A stretch of DNA of 64,000 nucleotides from Wyeomyia smithii (Eukaryota; Arthropoda; Insecta; Diptera; Culicidae), in NCBI RefSeq assembly GCF_029784165.1, contig NC_073695.1, positions 213,619,896 through 213,683,895 on the forward strand. Reading direction: 5' to 3'. The position numbers and the translations under genes are program-made. The notes below the pieces were generated by a model. It saw nothing but the letters and a program-made list of their open reading frames with translations. It did no database searches and was not told where the DNA came from. Below are positions 1 through 11,479 of the stretch, one piece after another (within the stretch, counting starts at the first letter, position 1; each line of letters opens with the position of its first letter).

Positions 1-3000
1 AGTTATTTTTGCGCTGCGCTATTAATGGGCGTTTTCTAGCTGAATCATAAAATGAAAAAAAAATTGAAAATTTAAAAAACTATAAAAGAATAAAGAAAAT
101 GGAAAAATTAAAACAATAATAAAAATATATAAAAATAAATTTAAAATATATTAACGAAATTGGGAAAAAATAGAATAGATATTTATAAACAAAAAAGCCG
201 TTACATATTTTATTTCCATGATTGATACGAATCAGTGCACACCGAATCAATTGAATGGGGCTGAGAGTGACCGACCATTCACATTGTTCAAGTTTTAGTG
301 ATTAGATACTTTGAAGGGTCAATAACGACGCCGTTCACGTCCTTGCAATCAGGTGGGAAGAAGAAAGGGATGTTAGTGTAACCCTTGTTATTTGGAGACG
401 GTGTTAACGTTTGCATCTCCAAAAGGTTACAGGAAGGAGGTTTTTGTTAGTAGGGAAAGGCTCGTTGGATCAGGACAAACATTAAAAATGCTGCAGGGGC
501 CACGCACAAGCCCCTGATTTATTTCCTTAAAATGCAAAATTGATCAGTTTCCTGATTTGAGACAGATGCTGTTAGGGCCATGCCCAAAAAGTGGCTTATT
601 TCAGTGAACTGCAAAATTACACTACACTATGTGGATCTGATTTATACCGACATACCATAGGAAAGCTGTCGGAGCCACACACACATTTGTGGGGTTTAGT
701 GGGGAAAAATACAAGTTATTTTTATTTTTACAATCGAGTTTAATCAGTTGTTGAAACCGAGTTAAATCTGTTATTGAAATCACACTACACAATACCATTT
801 ATGACATTTTTCTAAACTACTGATGCTGCTAACATTTGCTAACTTTTGATTTGAACTATTGACTCATTCATGTCGTTAGTTCTTCTATTTCTTGTTCAAT
901 TGGTAATATATTCCGCTTTTTCCAACTTCGTCTTTGTTTTGTTATTTCTCTCAATTTTGTGTTGATTTTCGTTCACCTATTATTTTGTTTTTTTTGTTAT
1001 ACTTTGTTGTTTGTTCAATATTCGTTCTCTTGTTTTGATGGCACATGTGAAGCTGCTGTTTGTACTATTTTGATAACACCTGCAACTGAACTACTCAATA
1101 GCATTTCACTATTGCTCAAGCATCCTCTCAATATTTATGCCATCAACGCCACGCTATCAATTGAATCTAGTTTTGAATTATGAGAAAATCGAGCTCCCCG
1201 TTTATTCAAATGCTAGCAGCATGATTTTATTGTAACAAACAACCCAATAATAAACGGCATTCGTATAATACCGATCGATTATATAACCGGCAATGCCAAT
1301 CAAACCCATAAACGGCAATTATTCGATTAAATCTAGGTCACCATGTTGACGACGTTTGCTCTCAAAGCCATAACGACCGAAAAGAGGAAACAAGGCGCAA
1401 AACCATTAGCGGGAAACAACACCTACCGGTTTATTAACTCGTGTTCGGCTGCTAAAAACACATCCCCATGGTTTCATAAGCTCGTCCGTTTGCCCTGTTT
1501 GTCGGTTCGGTCGACTGATCGATGGTTTTCGTAATTGATAATTCTGTTAAATTTAATTGATGTCATCGATTATGTGGCACGGTTTGTATTCCTAGCACAC
1601 GGTGGATTTTTTAAAAATGTGCTAGGTGCTAGGGTGGGTTCTTCTCATGCACGCTACTCAGTTTTTTATCTCTCCGAGGTGAGAGTCCGGTCCAGAGAAA
1701 AAATTAATTAAACACGAAACGGATTTTTTTCAAACTGACAAATCAAGATTCTATCAAGCTAACCAGAAACCATTTAATCATGATGCCAAATCATTCTTCG
1801 ATGATTTGGTATTTCTTCCTAAAATAAAAACACCATACCTCAGTTGATTCACTCTGTCGAGCTCAGTTTATTGAAAAAGACGGGTATTTCGGTAGAAAAT
1901 TCAAACAATTTTCGACATCCGCTACCAATGGTAATGAAGCAGCAGCATCAACGCACGCATGCTCGAACATAACAAAGAGCAAAATTTTCTTTCATATCGC
2001 ACCTCGAAACGTTTCAGTCTAAATGGTGAAGAAGATACCGAACTCACACAGCCACGAAAGTCGGAAGAAAAGTAAAAAAATCTTGGTTCCACTTATCTAA
2101 TAGGAGGGTGAGGTGGTACTGGGGTGGTGGTGGTGATGGAACAAAATATGAAAGGAAAATCGTCTCGTTTATCGTGTTGTCGCGTGAAACCAAGCGCGAG
2201 CAGAAACAAAAACCGCCAAACACAGGATTAGATAGCAGCTTTGTTTCTGTTTCCGATGGGAACGATCAGGAATCATTAGCTGGTTGTTTTCGGCTTGTTT
2301 GAAGGAATATGTTTTTCTTTGGGTTCTCTCGAATTCTGCTTTTTTTGATTGGCATAATCTCTCGAGTAACAACCACAATAACGACTGATTTTTTTTAAAT
2401 TTTTTTCCTTGAAATGCGTTACAAACCATTTAGATATATTGGAAATGTCGCATTTTTTCTAGGAGACTAAAGGATGATGAAATTTTATTAAATATTCGAA
2501 GTAACACTCTGTAATATAAGGGAACTTCTTCGTAAAGAATACAGGCTTTTAAATTACGATGATTATTTCCTTTTATCATCGCAAACATTTAGAGCTTTAG
2601 TTGCTTTTAATTATAGCAGTAGTTGTAGTCGATAGTTTCAAGGCAAACAACAACAAGGGCAACTCAAATGACAATAAAGCAATAAATGAAGTAAAGTTTT
2701 CAGTGCATTTTCCTCACTCAACAACAGGAACCGACAATAAAAACGTTTAAAAAAAACTTCGTCGTCTTGCATGGAGATTAATTGTTTTGTTCGCCTGCCA
2801 GTTTACAACCGGCAAATAAAGCAATTAATTTAAGGAACCATTTTCGTATTAATTAAAGCAAACTTCCTGGTGAAATGGGAATGCTGTTCATTTTGGTTGT
2901 GCGATTCGATAGACTCTGGAAACATAACTAAAAATTACTCAATATTCAATAGTATTTCGATATTTGATCTCAAATTATTGAGCACTTAACTATAATTACA

Positions 3001-6000
3001 CATAGTATAAACCAAACGTTTATCGCATAGGAAAACGAAGTTGTCTTTGCTGTATTATCTTCAGCATGAAAGTTTTACATCGATAAAAACTATTTAGATT
3101 CGAAAAGCAATTGAATTCATGCTTTATTTCAACCAAATGCGATCGCTATGCTTAACGACCACAAATCAGAGCGATAGGTTACGGTAACTTGACAAAATAA
3201 TTTTTTTTTCTCCATAATCATGAATATTCCCACATGCTACATATTGATTTGCCTGGATTGCTTTCATAATTCAGTTTCACAACACGGAAATCGCACATTT
3301 CTACAAAATGCCAACAACTAAACCCCAGATCAAGCATGTAGCATTGTTTACCTACTCCAACCGTAGCAAACTGTTACAAAATTTCCAACTACGCAAAGTT
3401 TGCATATTATTTCAAAACTTTTGCCTCAATAACTCCAACTGAGAATGATAGCCTATTGTGTTGCTTCCTGTAATCCCAACTGCAAAGCATCTGAAAAACC
3501 AAAGAAATGCGTACAGGAACAATCGGTTTTCATAGTTTTCCCGGTGCACACCGCTCTCCCAGCCGCCCGCTCCGAAAATGTATTAATTCTGTTGCTGGTA
3601 TGCCACTATAATTGACTGGGCAGTCCACATCCACGGTAAGCACTGACTGAGTTTAAAAAGTCGATGCAGGGAGGTTTGATGTACAACTTTTTCTTGACTG
3701 TAACTGCTGGTTACGAAGATATCTTTATAGCAGGATACCATCCTTGAGGAGTGAGTAAAAACAGGTCTCCCCGGCAGTAAAACCATTGGTTTCCCCCATC
3801 CCGCTGTTTTACGAGTTTACTGTTTGCTTTGTGTATGGGGTGGGTTCGGTGGAGAATCATTTCAGGAAAGGAATTATTACCACAATGAATAGGTCATTGT
3901 ATGTATGTACGTTGCCTACGGGCCAGGCGTGCACACAGAAACATACACTCACAGTAGAGCTGCTGCTTTATTGTTGGGCGTGTGAAATTGGATAATAAAT
4001 TTGTGTTCTGTATGTGTTTGCACCGATGTGTCAGATTTGTCTTTGTAGTCTGCTCTGATAGGCTCACAGCTGTAGTAATCAAACGGATGATGTCAATAGC
4101 AAAGGAACCATAAACAATTACTGTTACCAGCTTTATAAATCGTGTATTTATGTCTGACATTAATTCACAATAGAACACACCTTACGGTGTCGGCAGCAAT
4201 AATAGCATAAGCTACAATGGCTATTATATTTTGTCTAACCGTAATTCAGTTAACTAGTTGTTTCGTTCCGGACATATCCGCTTACAAAAACCGCTATAAG
4301 CAAACACAGTTTACTATTGCACGAACATGTGACTCGAGGGTTTATTCGAACTGGACCCGGTACTTACCATTGACATTTCCATTTTTTGCAATGTGACCCA
4401 GTCAATTCGATTCTTGGTAAACAAAAAGTCGTATAGTTATAAAAAAGTAGATTTGTGTTTAGAAAACAAACATTATGAACAAAAAAAGTTTTACGGGGTG
4501 TTAATCCCTTATCTACTATTCGATTGTAGCCATGCGTAGGATTTGCGTTTGGTAGGGAGAAATTTTAGCTAAAAAAAAATGTTTTCGCGCCGTCAGTCAT
4601 GATTACCGGTTTTTCATACTACTAAACGGTAAACGTGTTCACTAATCTAGAATTATAGTTGGTAGCACTGCAATTAAAAATAGATACATTCATATTAACA
4701 ATAAAGGACGTATTGAAATTTATAATAATAGTGAAAAAATAACTTGTTAAACATGGTAACAGTTGAATTTTTTGCATCTGTCAACAATGGATACTTAGGA
4801 CAAATTCGACTATTTTTTTAAATTTTGACATTCTAGCATTAGCAGCATTAAATCTAACCTCTTAACTCTCAACTCTTAATCCTACATCAATTGATTTTTT
4901 TCAATACAAAACCATAATATTGCCAGTCGTTTGGTTCGATACCGCCAGGACAACAAAATGCTGAAAATATTGCCCACTCGCAAAGTGCCGTTACATTCCA
5001 AAAATAGTTCCATCATCGTCGTCGTCGTCGTTGTCCAGATGTTTGGCATAAGCGACTAAACACTTTCCCGCTCGAAACAATGTATTATAAATATACAGTG
5101 GATGTCTGTACAGATTTTGAGACGAACTTGAACTCTGAATTCCAAATGACACGTTCCCGAAATACCCGCGGATATTGCTGCACACGATTATGTTGGAAGT
5201 GTTCTCTCGTGCTCCTTCATCTATTATGCATTAAAAGTAGGTAGCGGTCGGATATCGCTCGCTGGTTGTACAGGATGGAGCCGAGTAGTAATAGCTTGCT
5301 ATGGGTGGAACGGTTCGAGCAGACGACGGAGAAGCACATGTTTTTCTTATGTTTTATGACAAGTAAGCAATAGTGGCAAGATTCCCTTTTTCATACATTG
5401 GAAAGAATCCAACAACACGTTCGTAGGAAAAAAGCGCCGTTTTCAATACGATAGGATTGATCTTAATCACAAGCGTTTAGATTGAATGTCATGCGATATA
5501 TGCTTCGTTTCGACATTCTTCAGTTAGAAAAAATGAGAGTTTCATTCGTTTACCCTAATTTACTACAAACTATAAATCGAAACTCAAAGCAACATTCGAT
5601 GCAATAATAAATCCGGCTAAAAATAGTACCATTAAACCCGGTCGTCTGCCACTCAACTTGATCTATTCTGGACCAACGCAAAGTCACCGGTGACGATGGT
5701 ATTTAACGACCCGCATTAGCCTGCTGCTTTTCCAAATTTGTCGTTTGTCGCGATGTGTGACTTTGTCAACTCTGGGAATAGTGGCGCAAGTTTCACTCAG
5801 CACACTATTGTTGATCGTAAAATGTAATACAGCAGCCCAGAGCTAGGCAAAGATGCGCCTTGATGCGAATACACACATGTGACGAATGTGATACACACAT
5901 TCGTATCGAGAGACATACCCTGTGAATCAGCTGTGTTTGTTTTGATTGTAATACATGTTTATAGTTCACTTGTAGGTGACAAAGGCAATGTTGCTCTTTT

Positions 6001-6204
6001 TCCAGGGGAAAATTGCAATGGATTCAAGTAGAGCACTAAACGAGATTTTGTGTCTTGCTGGAATGAGCAATATACAGATCAGAAGGAAGCTGTCACATCT
6101 GTTTTTGAGCTGATTATTCGATTTCCGGATTAACTCGCAGACATTTTTCCGACGGAGATGTGAGATCTCGACTGCTACTAAAGACATACACTACTTACAA
6201 CATG
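1..6204. other. Non-coding flank or intron upstream of first visible smooth exon
   Basis: No open frame here has recognisable protein similarity, and none is joined to credible splice sites. Composition is AT-rich. Visible small structures are three degenerate copies of a GC-richer motif (gctg...ggccacgc/ggccatgc/gagccaca) near 490, 567 and 668, and a short (TCG)n run near 5011-5033. smooth RRM1 and the start of RRM2 were looked for here by eye and not found, so earlier exons probably lie before the window; whether this is intron or intergenic cannot be decided. Confidence 0.5.
5011..5033. repeat. Trinucleotide microsatellite (TCG/TCA)n
   Basis: A run of about seven tandem TCR triplets (catcatcgtcgtcgtcgtcg). 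It is simple sequence with no associated coding signal on the + strand; on the - strand it would read as poly-Asp in a short spurious frame. Confidence 0.8.
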
Positions 6205-6207
6205 TTT

Positions 6208-6917
6208 TGAAGTAGAACTACGTTTCTCCGAAAGTTCGGCTACATAGGGATGTGAATATAAAATCTTAAAATGGAAAAAATGAAAAAATATGTCCAATTT
6301 CAAATGCCAATAAGTCGAATAGTTTCCCTGATTTCCTGCGTTCTTACAGCAATCAATTGCAACATCATCTATACATCTACCCAATTTTTTTTTTTTTTTT
6401 TATTCTCGCTTATTTTCCGTCGGTCTGGTTCCGCCACTGTTGTGGCCAATCACCGACGCCCAGGGAGGCAACTCCACACCCAGGACCCTAACTCACGACC
6501 CGTTTATTAACGGACCGGCGCCAACGGCTTTACTTCCTCATGCGATGGAAGGCGTGATCCCAGAGATTTTTCGCCTCAGAAAATCTCCCGGTGTCGGCTA
6601 GGATTGAATCTAGACCAGTTGGGTTGGTTGTGAGTGGATCACGCCACCTCACAACCATCGACACCTATGTTGGCGGTGGGATTCGAACCCAGGCGTCGAG
6701 CGTGGTTGGCGGAGACGTTACCAACCACACTAGGCCCCCGCTCATCTACCCAATTGTAGTAAATTGTAATTTGATTATGTGGACGAAATCGAAAATTGTC
6801 AATCCTTGTTAAAACGCAGAATTCGATCTCTGATTGGTAGATGCTTGCATTCCCTGGCACGGTCGACAGTAAACCTAGTAAACCGGGAAAGTACTTTTTA
6901 ACCTATATGAGAGCCTG
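6208..6917 (+). repeat. Promoter-bearing dispersed repeat, copy A (split by a SINE)
   Basis: First of at least three full copies of an unassigned repeat (others at 29352-29705 and 31977-32316; an inverted one near 42590-42850). Shared order: a segment reading gaagtagaa...gttcggctacataggg, then tccaatttcaaatgc, then the cytosine-poor stretch, then a CCAAT-type box (ctgattggt, 6830-6838), then a TATA-like tatatga at 6904-6910 followed by gagcctg. This copy is more diverged than the others and is interrupted at 6387-6742 by a SINE with clear target duplications. Function unknown; a repeat carrying a pol II-like promoter is inference. Confidence 0.7.
6387..6742 (-). mobile_element. tRNA-derived SINE with 13-bp target-site duplications
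   Basis: Read on the - strand, it begins near 6742 with a tRNA-like head: an A-box-like stretch (complement of 6722-6735) and a near-canonical B box (complement of gggattcgaaccc, 6678-6690). It ends in a poly(A) tail seen as the T run at 6385-6400. The 13-bp sequence catctacccaatt occurs at 6374-6386 and again at 6743-6755, so these are target-site duplications. Structure is that of mosquito tRNA-derived SINEs such as Feilai; I do not claim the exact family. It would be transcribed by RNA polymerase III and moved by a LINE's machinery. Confidence 0.88.
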
Positions 6918-7345
6918 CCTAAACCAGTCGTATTAGTTTCGGATGTTGACATCCGGTTGCTGGAAGTCGAGATTTGAGAACCCCCTTTTAAGCATAGTTG
7001 ACGTGACTCAAATGTGAACTTATCGTCAACCATAACCCCCAAGAGCTTCAAAGATCGCTTTGAGGTGATGGTGCAGTCTCCGACTCTGACCGCCGTCGCC
7101 GTCTTATGGTGCGCTAACTCCAGTTTCCTGGAGTGCATCCAGTCTTCGACCTTGTGTGTATAATGCGCGGCCGTCAACACGAACTTCTTGATCAACTCGC
7201 CGTAGACCTCTATCGTTATGTCGTCTGCAAAACCGCCGATCACAACTCCTACAGGGAACTTGAGTTTCAACACCTCATGACATGACATTCCACAACACCG
7301 GACCCAGAATAGAACCTTGTGGAACTCCGGAGGTAATTAGAACGC
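6875..7345 (-). pseudogene. Decayed non-LTR retrotransposon reverse-transcriptase fragment
   Basis: The - strand frame 7288-6875 (137 codons) contains GFADDITIEVYGE, which is the catalytic FADD palm motif, followed by VEDWMHSRKLELAHHKT, typical of R1/Jockey-type reverse transcriptases. Just upstream on the same strand (about 7340-7285) a second frame reads GVPQGSILGPVLWNVM, the conserved RT motif that normally precedes FADD by about 30 residues. The two are in different frames, so at least one frameshift has occurred. Only about 150 residues of a protein usually near 1000 are present. It is a dead LINE fragment; clade is uncertain. Confidence 0.85.
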
Positions 7346-7447
7346 ATTTTGAGGGCGTATGCTAGGAAAGCCGGGTGAAGTAAAAGACATGACTTTGAAC
7401 ACTTTCGAGAACCGTTTGAACTGATTCAACTGTAACTTTAATACTCA

Positions 7448-7711
7448 AACAATATCGCACGCTTAGCCTTGGGGCTAATAGCGCTCTCGATCAACTAGAT
7501 TATAGTTGAGAGAATTCGTCATCGATATTGTTTTTGGCACATTTTGCATGTGTAGGATAAGTACAACGATACACCGTGCCCCAGTGCTGAGTCGAGAGAA
7601 TTTCCAGCTCGAAAAGTTCCTTGACTCGATCGGGAATCGAACCCGATATCACAACCGTGTGGGAGAGCTAGCCGACCGACATCGCTAACCACAGAGCCAC
7701 GGGGACCACGA
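7448..7711 (-). mobile_element. Second tRNA-derived SINE
   Basis: On the - strand the head runs from about 7710: GGTCCCCGTGGCTCTGTGG, an A-box-like GTGGTTAGCG (complement within 7683-7699) and a perfect B box GGGTTCGATTCCC (complement of 7632-7644). A SINE body of about 170 bp follows. The ends of the tRNA part do not form an acceptor stem, so it is not a working tRNA gene. Possible diverged target duplications are ctttaatactc near 7435 and ccttaatactt near 7712; the exact 3' end is uncertain, and no long poly(A) tail remains. Confidence 0.72.
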
Positions 7712-8472
7712 CCTTAATACTTGTCAAGCTCCAAACGTAAAGATTCCGTCATAATGTCTCGACCCTTTCAGAAATGAAAGAGTCTTTGCTGATATGTTGA
7801 GGATACTACACACATTTTTTTCTGCATTCTACTATTATTGCCTGTAATCCAGATTTTTCTTGATTCATCGTTCATATTACATCGTTCATTAACCATCTTG
7901 GATTTCAAAATGGAGTCTCCGTCGTTTTAATTTTTTTCAAAAACTGGAAGATCTTGGATTTAAAAATTGTTTTTAGTTATTTTAGGCTTTAATATGACTA
8001 ATTTTACAATCGATTGCTACAAGAATGTCGGAAATCCGTCGAGAAAAGACCAAGTTATAAACTTTTGAAGTAAGGAATGATTTCGTTACATGGTCCTATT
8101 CACATTTTACATTAGAGCCGAAGTTTTACGTCAAACGTCGACAATTCAGATGTTTGTGTTGAATCAACAACACAAACATAACTTAATTTACAATGATCAA
8201 CAAAAAATTTCACTTCATTTGGTTGAATAAAGATAAAATTTGGTCGTTTTTCAGTCAGACCGGACCAATTGATATTTTAATCACATTCCGATCAAAGCGA
8301 ATTTGAAGTTTACTGCTCAGTAAATTTCAAAGTTTTCAATATTTCGGCCCAATATAATTGATCAGTTGAACTATTTTGAATAAAAAAAATCTCAAATTTC
8401 CTCATTGCTTGGAAAAACCGTTCACTAAAATATGCATCCTCGATGTACAACCAACCATTCGACTATTTGAAC

Positions 8473-8484
8473 CCTGCAACTATT
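8473..8484 (+). repeat. Left direct repeat flanking foldback (probable TSD)
   Basis: The 12-mer cctgcaactatt occurs here and at 8792-8803, where it abuts and slightly overlaps the right end of the foldback. On the left, 33 nt separate it from the foldback arm. This asymmetric layout matches that of the Penelope-like insertion at 52.4 kb. Confidence 0.6.
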
Positions 8485-8517
8485 GTTAAGCGGTGTTTGA
8501 CCAATAAATAGTTAATG

Positions 8518-8793
8518 GGTTCAATGATGGCAATTTCGGTCACGGGTTTCTTTAAAACACGTTTTATTATGTCAAAGCCAACGTTTCAAGGATATATTTC
8601 CTCGTCCTCAGGGCAAAAACAAAACAAACAAGTTCTCGTCAAAATATGCACCATATTTTGACCATATTTTGACGAGAACTTGTTTGTTTTGTTTTTGCCC
8701 TGAGGACGAGGAAATATATCCTTGAAACGTTGGCTTTGACATAATAAAACGTGTTTTAAAGAAACCCGTGACCGAAATTGCCATCATTGAACC
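8518..8793. mobile_element. 276-bp foldback, probably head-to-head Penelope-type pLTRs
   Basis: Arms 8518-8648 and 8663-8793 are reverse complements with constant coordinate sum, so they carry no indels; I saw no substitutions. The 14-nt centre repeats part of the arm (catattttgac). Each arm holds, on opposite strands, CTGAGGA, a stem (CGAGGA/TCCTTG) and GAAACGTTGG, an arrangement like the hammerhead cores of Penelope-like elements. No coding sequence lies between the arms. Near-identity of the arms means a recent origin or gene conversion. A generic foldback MITE is the alternative. Confidence 0.65.
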
Positions 8794-8803
8794 TGCAACT
8801 ATT

Positions 8804-10601
8804 AGTCAACTCCAATTCACCCGTGGCTGTCGAAATAATTATTCACACCTAAAATAGCTCTGAAGTTTCTCCCCGCACTGTTTCGATTCCATCAACGAAT
8901 TTGGTTAAAACTCCACCAGCCAAAGTGCTAAACCGATAACTGGCCATACCGAAGCGAAAACGGAATCGACATATTACACTAAAAGCTTACCGGAGTGCGC
9001 ATTTCGGGGGAGATTTGCTATGACTGGCAATACAATGCATAAGGGTGGGCACTTACCCCCTCAAACACAGCCTTTTCCAGGCACTCCTCGGGCAGCATCG
9101 TGGTGAGCCAGTCGTATTATCACCGCGGTTGTTGAAATTCGATAGCTCATCCCAAATAGCCTTTGTTGCTGTTGGTAAGGTGACAAAAGAGCTGCAACCC
9201 TGAAAATCCCACCTGAATTTGCTACTCATCCCAGACTCGTTCATAAAATAGAAACGACAAGAGGCATTGTAACCGAACACTGCCAGCTAGTAAAATGTGC
9301 CGACATGCTTATGAGATGAGACTGAAACGTCGGGTCAGGAGGCCGGCTCCACAAGGTCTGCTGGTTTGCTGCCACCTTGCCGACAGTCCTTTTTTTTAAT
9401 TGGTCCCAAATTTTCGCGATCCCACCCGGGGGTAACCGGTAGACAAATAAGCACGCTGGAAAAGCTCAATTCAACGTTGACCGACATTGATTAAATTTAA
9501 TATTTTCCTTCCCGGGGGAGGGTGATGCATCGGGCATTGCATTGGCTTCGAAAGTTCAATTATAGCACAGGATGAGGTCTGTGTTGTAGCTGCTGACATT
9601 TGTAAACTTTTAATATGGCTAATGAAACTGTCGGCAACCGTAATGGCGTGTTTTTTTTATTAAAAACGATTGGAAAAATAAAATGTTTATTGAATTGCCA
9701 GGTCCGCCATTTTTATCATTCATATTTTGATTTTCAATCAGCTTCTATGGAATCTTTCTTCGGAAAAATGTAGATTCTACCCAAATAAGGGCGAAATAAT
9801 TTATTATAGTTCTGCAGAGATGAAACAGCTCTGATTTCAGGCCGAAACGGACGAAATTTCTTTCATCAAAATTGACACTTTCCTCTGTGTGCACGGAACT
9901 CTTTTCAATAGTCTTCTTTATAATCGTCTAAGTCGGGTTCGTTCGGACCGACATGAAAGGATCAAGTCAACCTTTCGCTTGGCTGTGTCTCGTTTTGTCG
10001 ATAAGAAACTACCCCGTTCCGTATCCTAGGCCGGATTTTCTTGCCTACGATTGCAGAAGAAAAACCTGCTGACCTTTGTTCCGGAATTGAAGGCACTCCC
10101 GTCGTCGTCACCTGCTCGTTTGAGCGAAAATTGTTAGCTTGGGATTTTGCATTTTGTGCGACATGCGGAGCATTGAGCTACGGTCAAAGTGTTTGGGTTT
10201 CGCATGACTCAGACTGTTATAACGTGTTCTGCAGATTTTCGGTGTGCTTTGATCATTATGTTGTGAAAAAAAAAAACATAACCCCAGTCCCCCTTGGTCA
10301 CATAACCCCATGATGTATCAAATATAATTTTGTCGGCAAAATCTAAAGCGTATGACTGAAGCTTAATTATGTTTGTAGATGGATTTTTAAAGCTCTGCCT
10401 AAAATTATTCTGGTATCTCTTAAAGCTTATGAACCAAATGTGATTCCACGGTTATGAGACAAACCATCTGAAATTAAAGTCAAAACATCTTCTCTTTACG
10501 TCGACTGTCCGTGTTTTTTCAGCTAATCGTATTCCTCGGTCGTTCTCAATGCTAAGCGACAGTTCTCTAATTTATTTGTTTTTTTTTCTTTTCTTTTCCA
10601 G
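8804..10601. other. Gene-free intron stretch before RRM2 exon
   Basis: No recognisable coding sequence or mobile element. Small simple features include the A run near 10267-10277 and the polypyrimidine tract 10571-10599, which is the acceptor tract for the exon starting at 10602. The short frames on both strands between 9053 and 10313 have no identifiable motif. Confidence 0.5.
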
Positions 10602-10687
10602 GACGTCCTACACACCATCTGCCAACCCAATGGACAAGTGCAACGTATCGTGATATTCAAGAAAAATGGAGTCCAAGCGATGGTTGA
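10602..10687 (+). CDS. sm: smooth (hnRNP L) exon: first half of RRM2
   Basis: An 86-nt exon. A long T/C tract and ttttccag precede 10602; translation in phase 0 gives DVLHTICQPNGQVQRIVIF followed by KKNGVQAMVE, ending with two bases (GA) of a split Glu codon. This is the alpha1-beta2-beta3 part of hnRNP L RRM2, and KNGVQAMVE is its RNP1-like strand, nearly identical to what I know of fly Smooth and vertebrate hnRNP L. The protein is a nuclear RNA-binding regulator of splicing that prefers CA-rich RNA. The downstream donor is ATATCCTTTT, not GT, so the exon ends at a U12-type site. Joining to 18525 restores Glu-Phe-Asp-Ser exactly as expected. The preceding exon (beta1) is not in view. Confidence 0.92.
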
Positions 10688-10697
10688 ATATCCTTTT
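10688..10697 (+). promoter_or_regulatory. sm: U12-type AT-AC 5' splice site
   Basis: The sequence directly after the coding exon is ATATCCTTTT, a full match to the minor-spliceosome donor consensus RTATCCTTT, with AT as the first intron dinucleotide. No GT donor near here keeps the RRM2 reading frame; the closest GT (10683) would drop the Glu-Phe residues conserved in the family. It pairs with the branch element and AC acceptor near 18.5 kb. Confidence 0.85.
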
Positions 10698-11257
10698 GCA
10701 AAACACAACCAAAAAAATCAAATAATCGAAAATTTACGTGATTTATAGCCCCCCGATGGTATCGTTTGGTCAGTTCTCGTCGACCGAGAAAAGGAGCACG
10801 AGTTTTTCCGTTCCGCAATCAACATATGTTTTCGCGTATCTTCGTGACCGCTGCTGGGAAATTTTTCCTTATGAAAATACTCTGTTGTAATAGCCTAGTT
10901 TTGCTGTGCACCAGATGTTTATTGGTTCGTTTCAACTTGATGATTTTTACGGTAGACTTCGCTATACATCAATTTTTTTTATTATTTGGAATGAGAAATG
11001 TGTGTTCATAAGGTTTCCTAATTTATATGGAAATTTCGGAAACGCTTCTGAATTGGTGGATACAAATAAATGGTCCCTAATAGAACATGAACACCTCACA
11101 AATTCAAGACAAAGCAAAGATAATATTTAATTCAACGTAAAGCCAAAATGAAGTATTTACTTTATGAATCCAAAAATTTTTTTTTTGTTATTTCATTTAT
11201 TTGAAACAGCACAATCAAAATTTTAAAAGAAATTGTATCAGTGCTTGATATACCAAA

Positions 11258-11446
11258 ATGCGCCTACTTACTGCTATATTGGCATGTTGCTTTTTGATTG
11301 GTATAGGGAACTCCACACACAAGAGCCTTCATTCAAATCAAAACTCACATAGCACAGTGGTACGGGAGTTCAAGGTCGTGAACTTTTTCATTTACTTTCG
11401 AAACACTAAATTGACACACTGTCTTAAGAAGAATTTTAGCACATAA
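11258..11446 (+). CDS. Small ORF with signal-peptide-like N-terminus (doubtful)
   Basis: An ATG in a reasonable insect context (ccaaaATG) opens a 62-codon frame whose first 19 residues, MRLLTAILACCFLIGIGNS, look like a secretion signal (Arg, hydrophobic core, small residues before a possible cleavage). The rest is short, His/Ser/Asn-rich and then low complexity. A possible small intron (from gtcgtg near 11374 to a cag near 11480) would join it to another short open stretch. I do not recognise the product. It lies inside the AT-AC intron of smooth, in the same direction. It may be a nested secreted-peptide gene or chance. Confidence 0.2.
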   Translation: MRLLTAILACCFLIGIGNSTHKSLHSNQNSHSTVVREFKVVNFFIYFRNTKLTHCLKKNFST

Positions 11447-11479
11447 AAAATGAAGAGAACGATAGCATAATTAAGTTCA

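Noticed and set aside
6591..6860. Short frames on both strands around 6.6-6.9 kb
   Set aside because: They lie within the SINE and its flanks; the regular codon look comes from the tRNA-derived head.
7630..7710. tRNA gene
   Set aside because: A and B boxes are good but the ends do not form an acceptor stem and a SINE body follows. Called a SINE.
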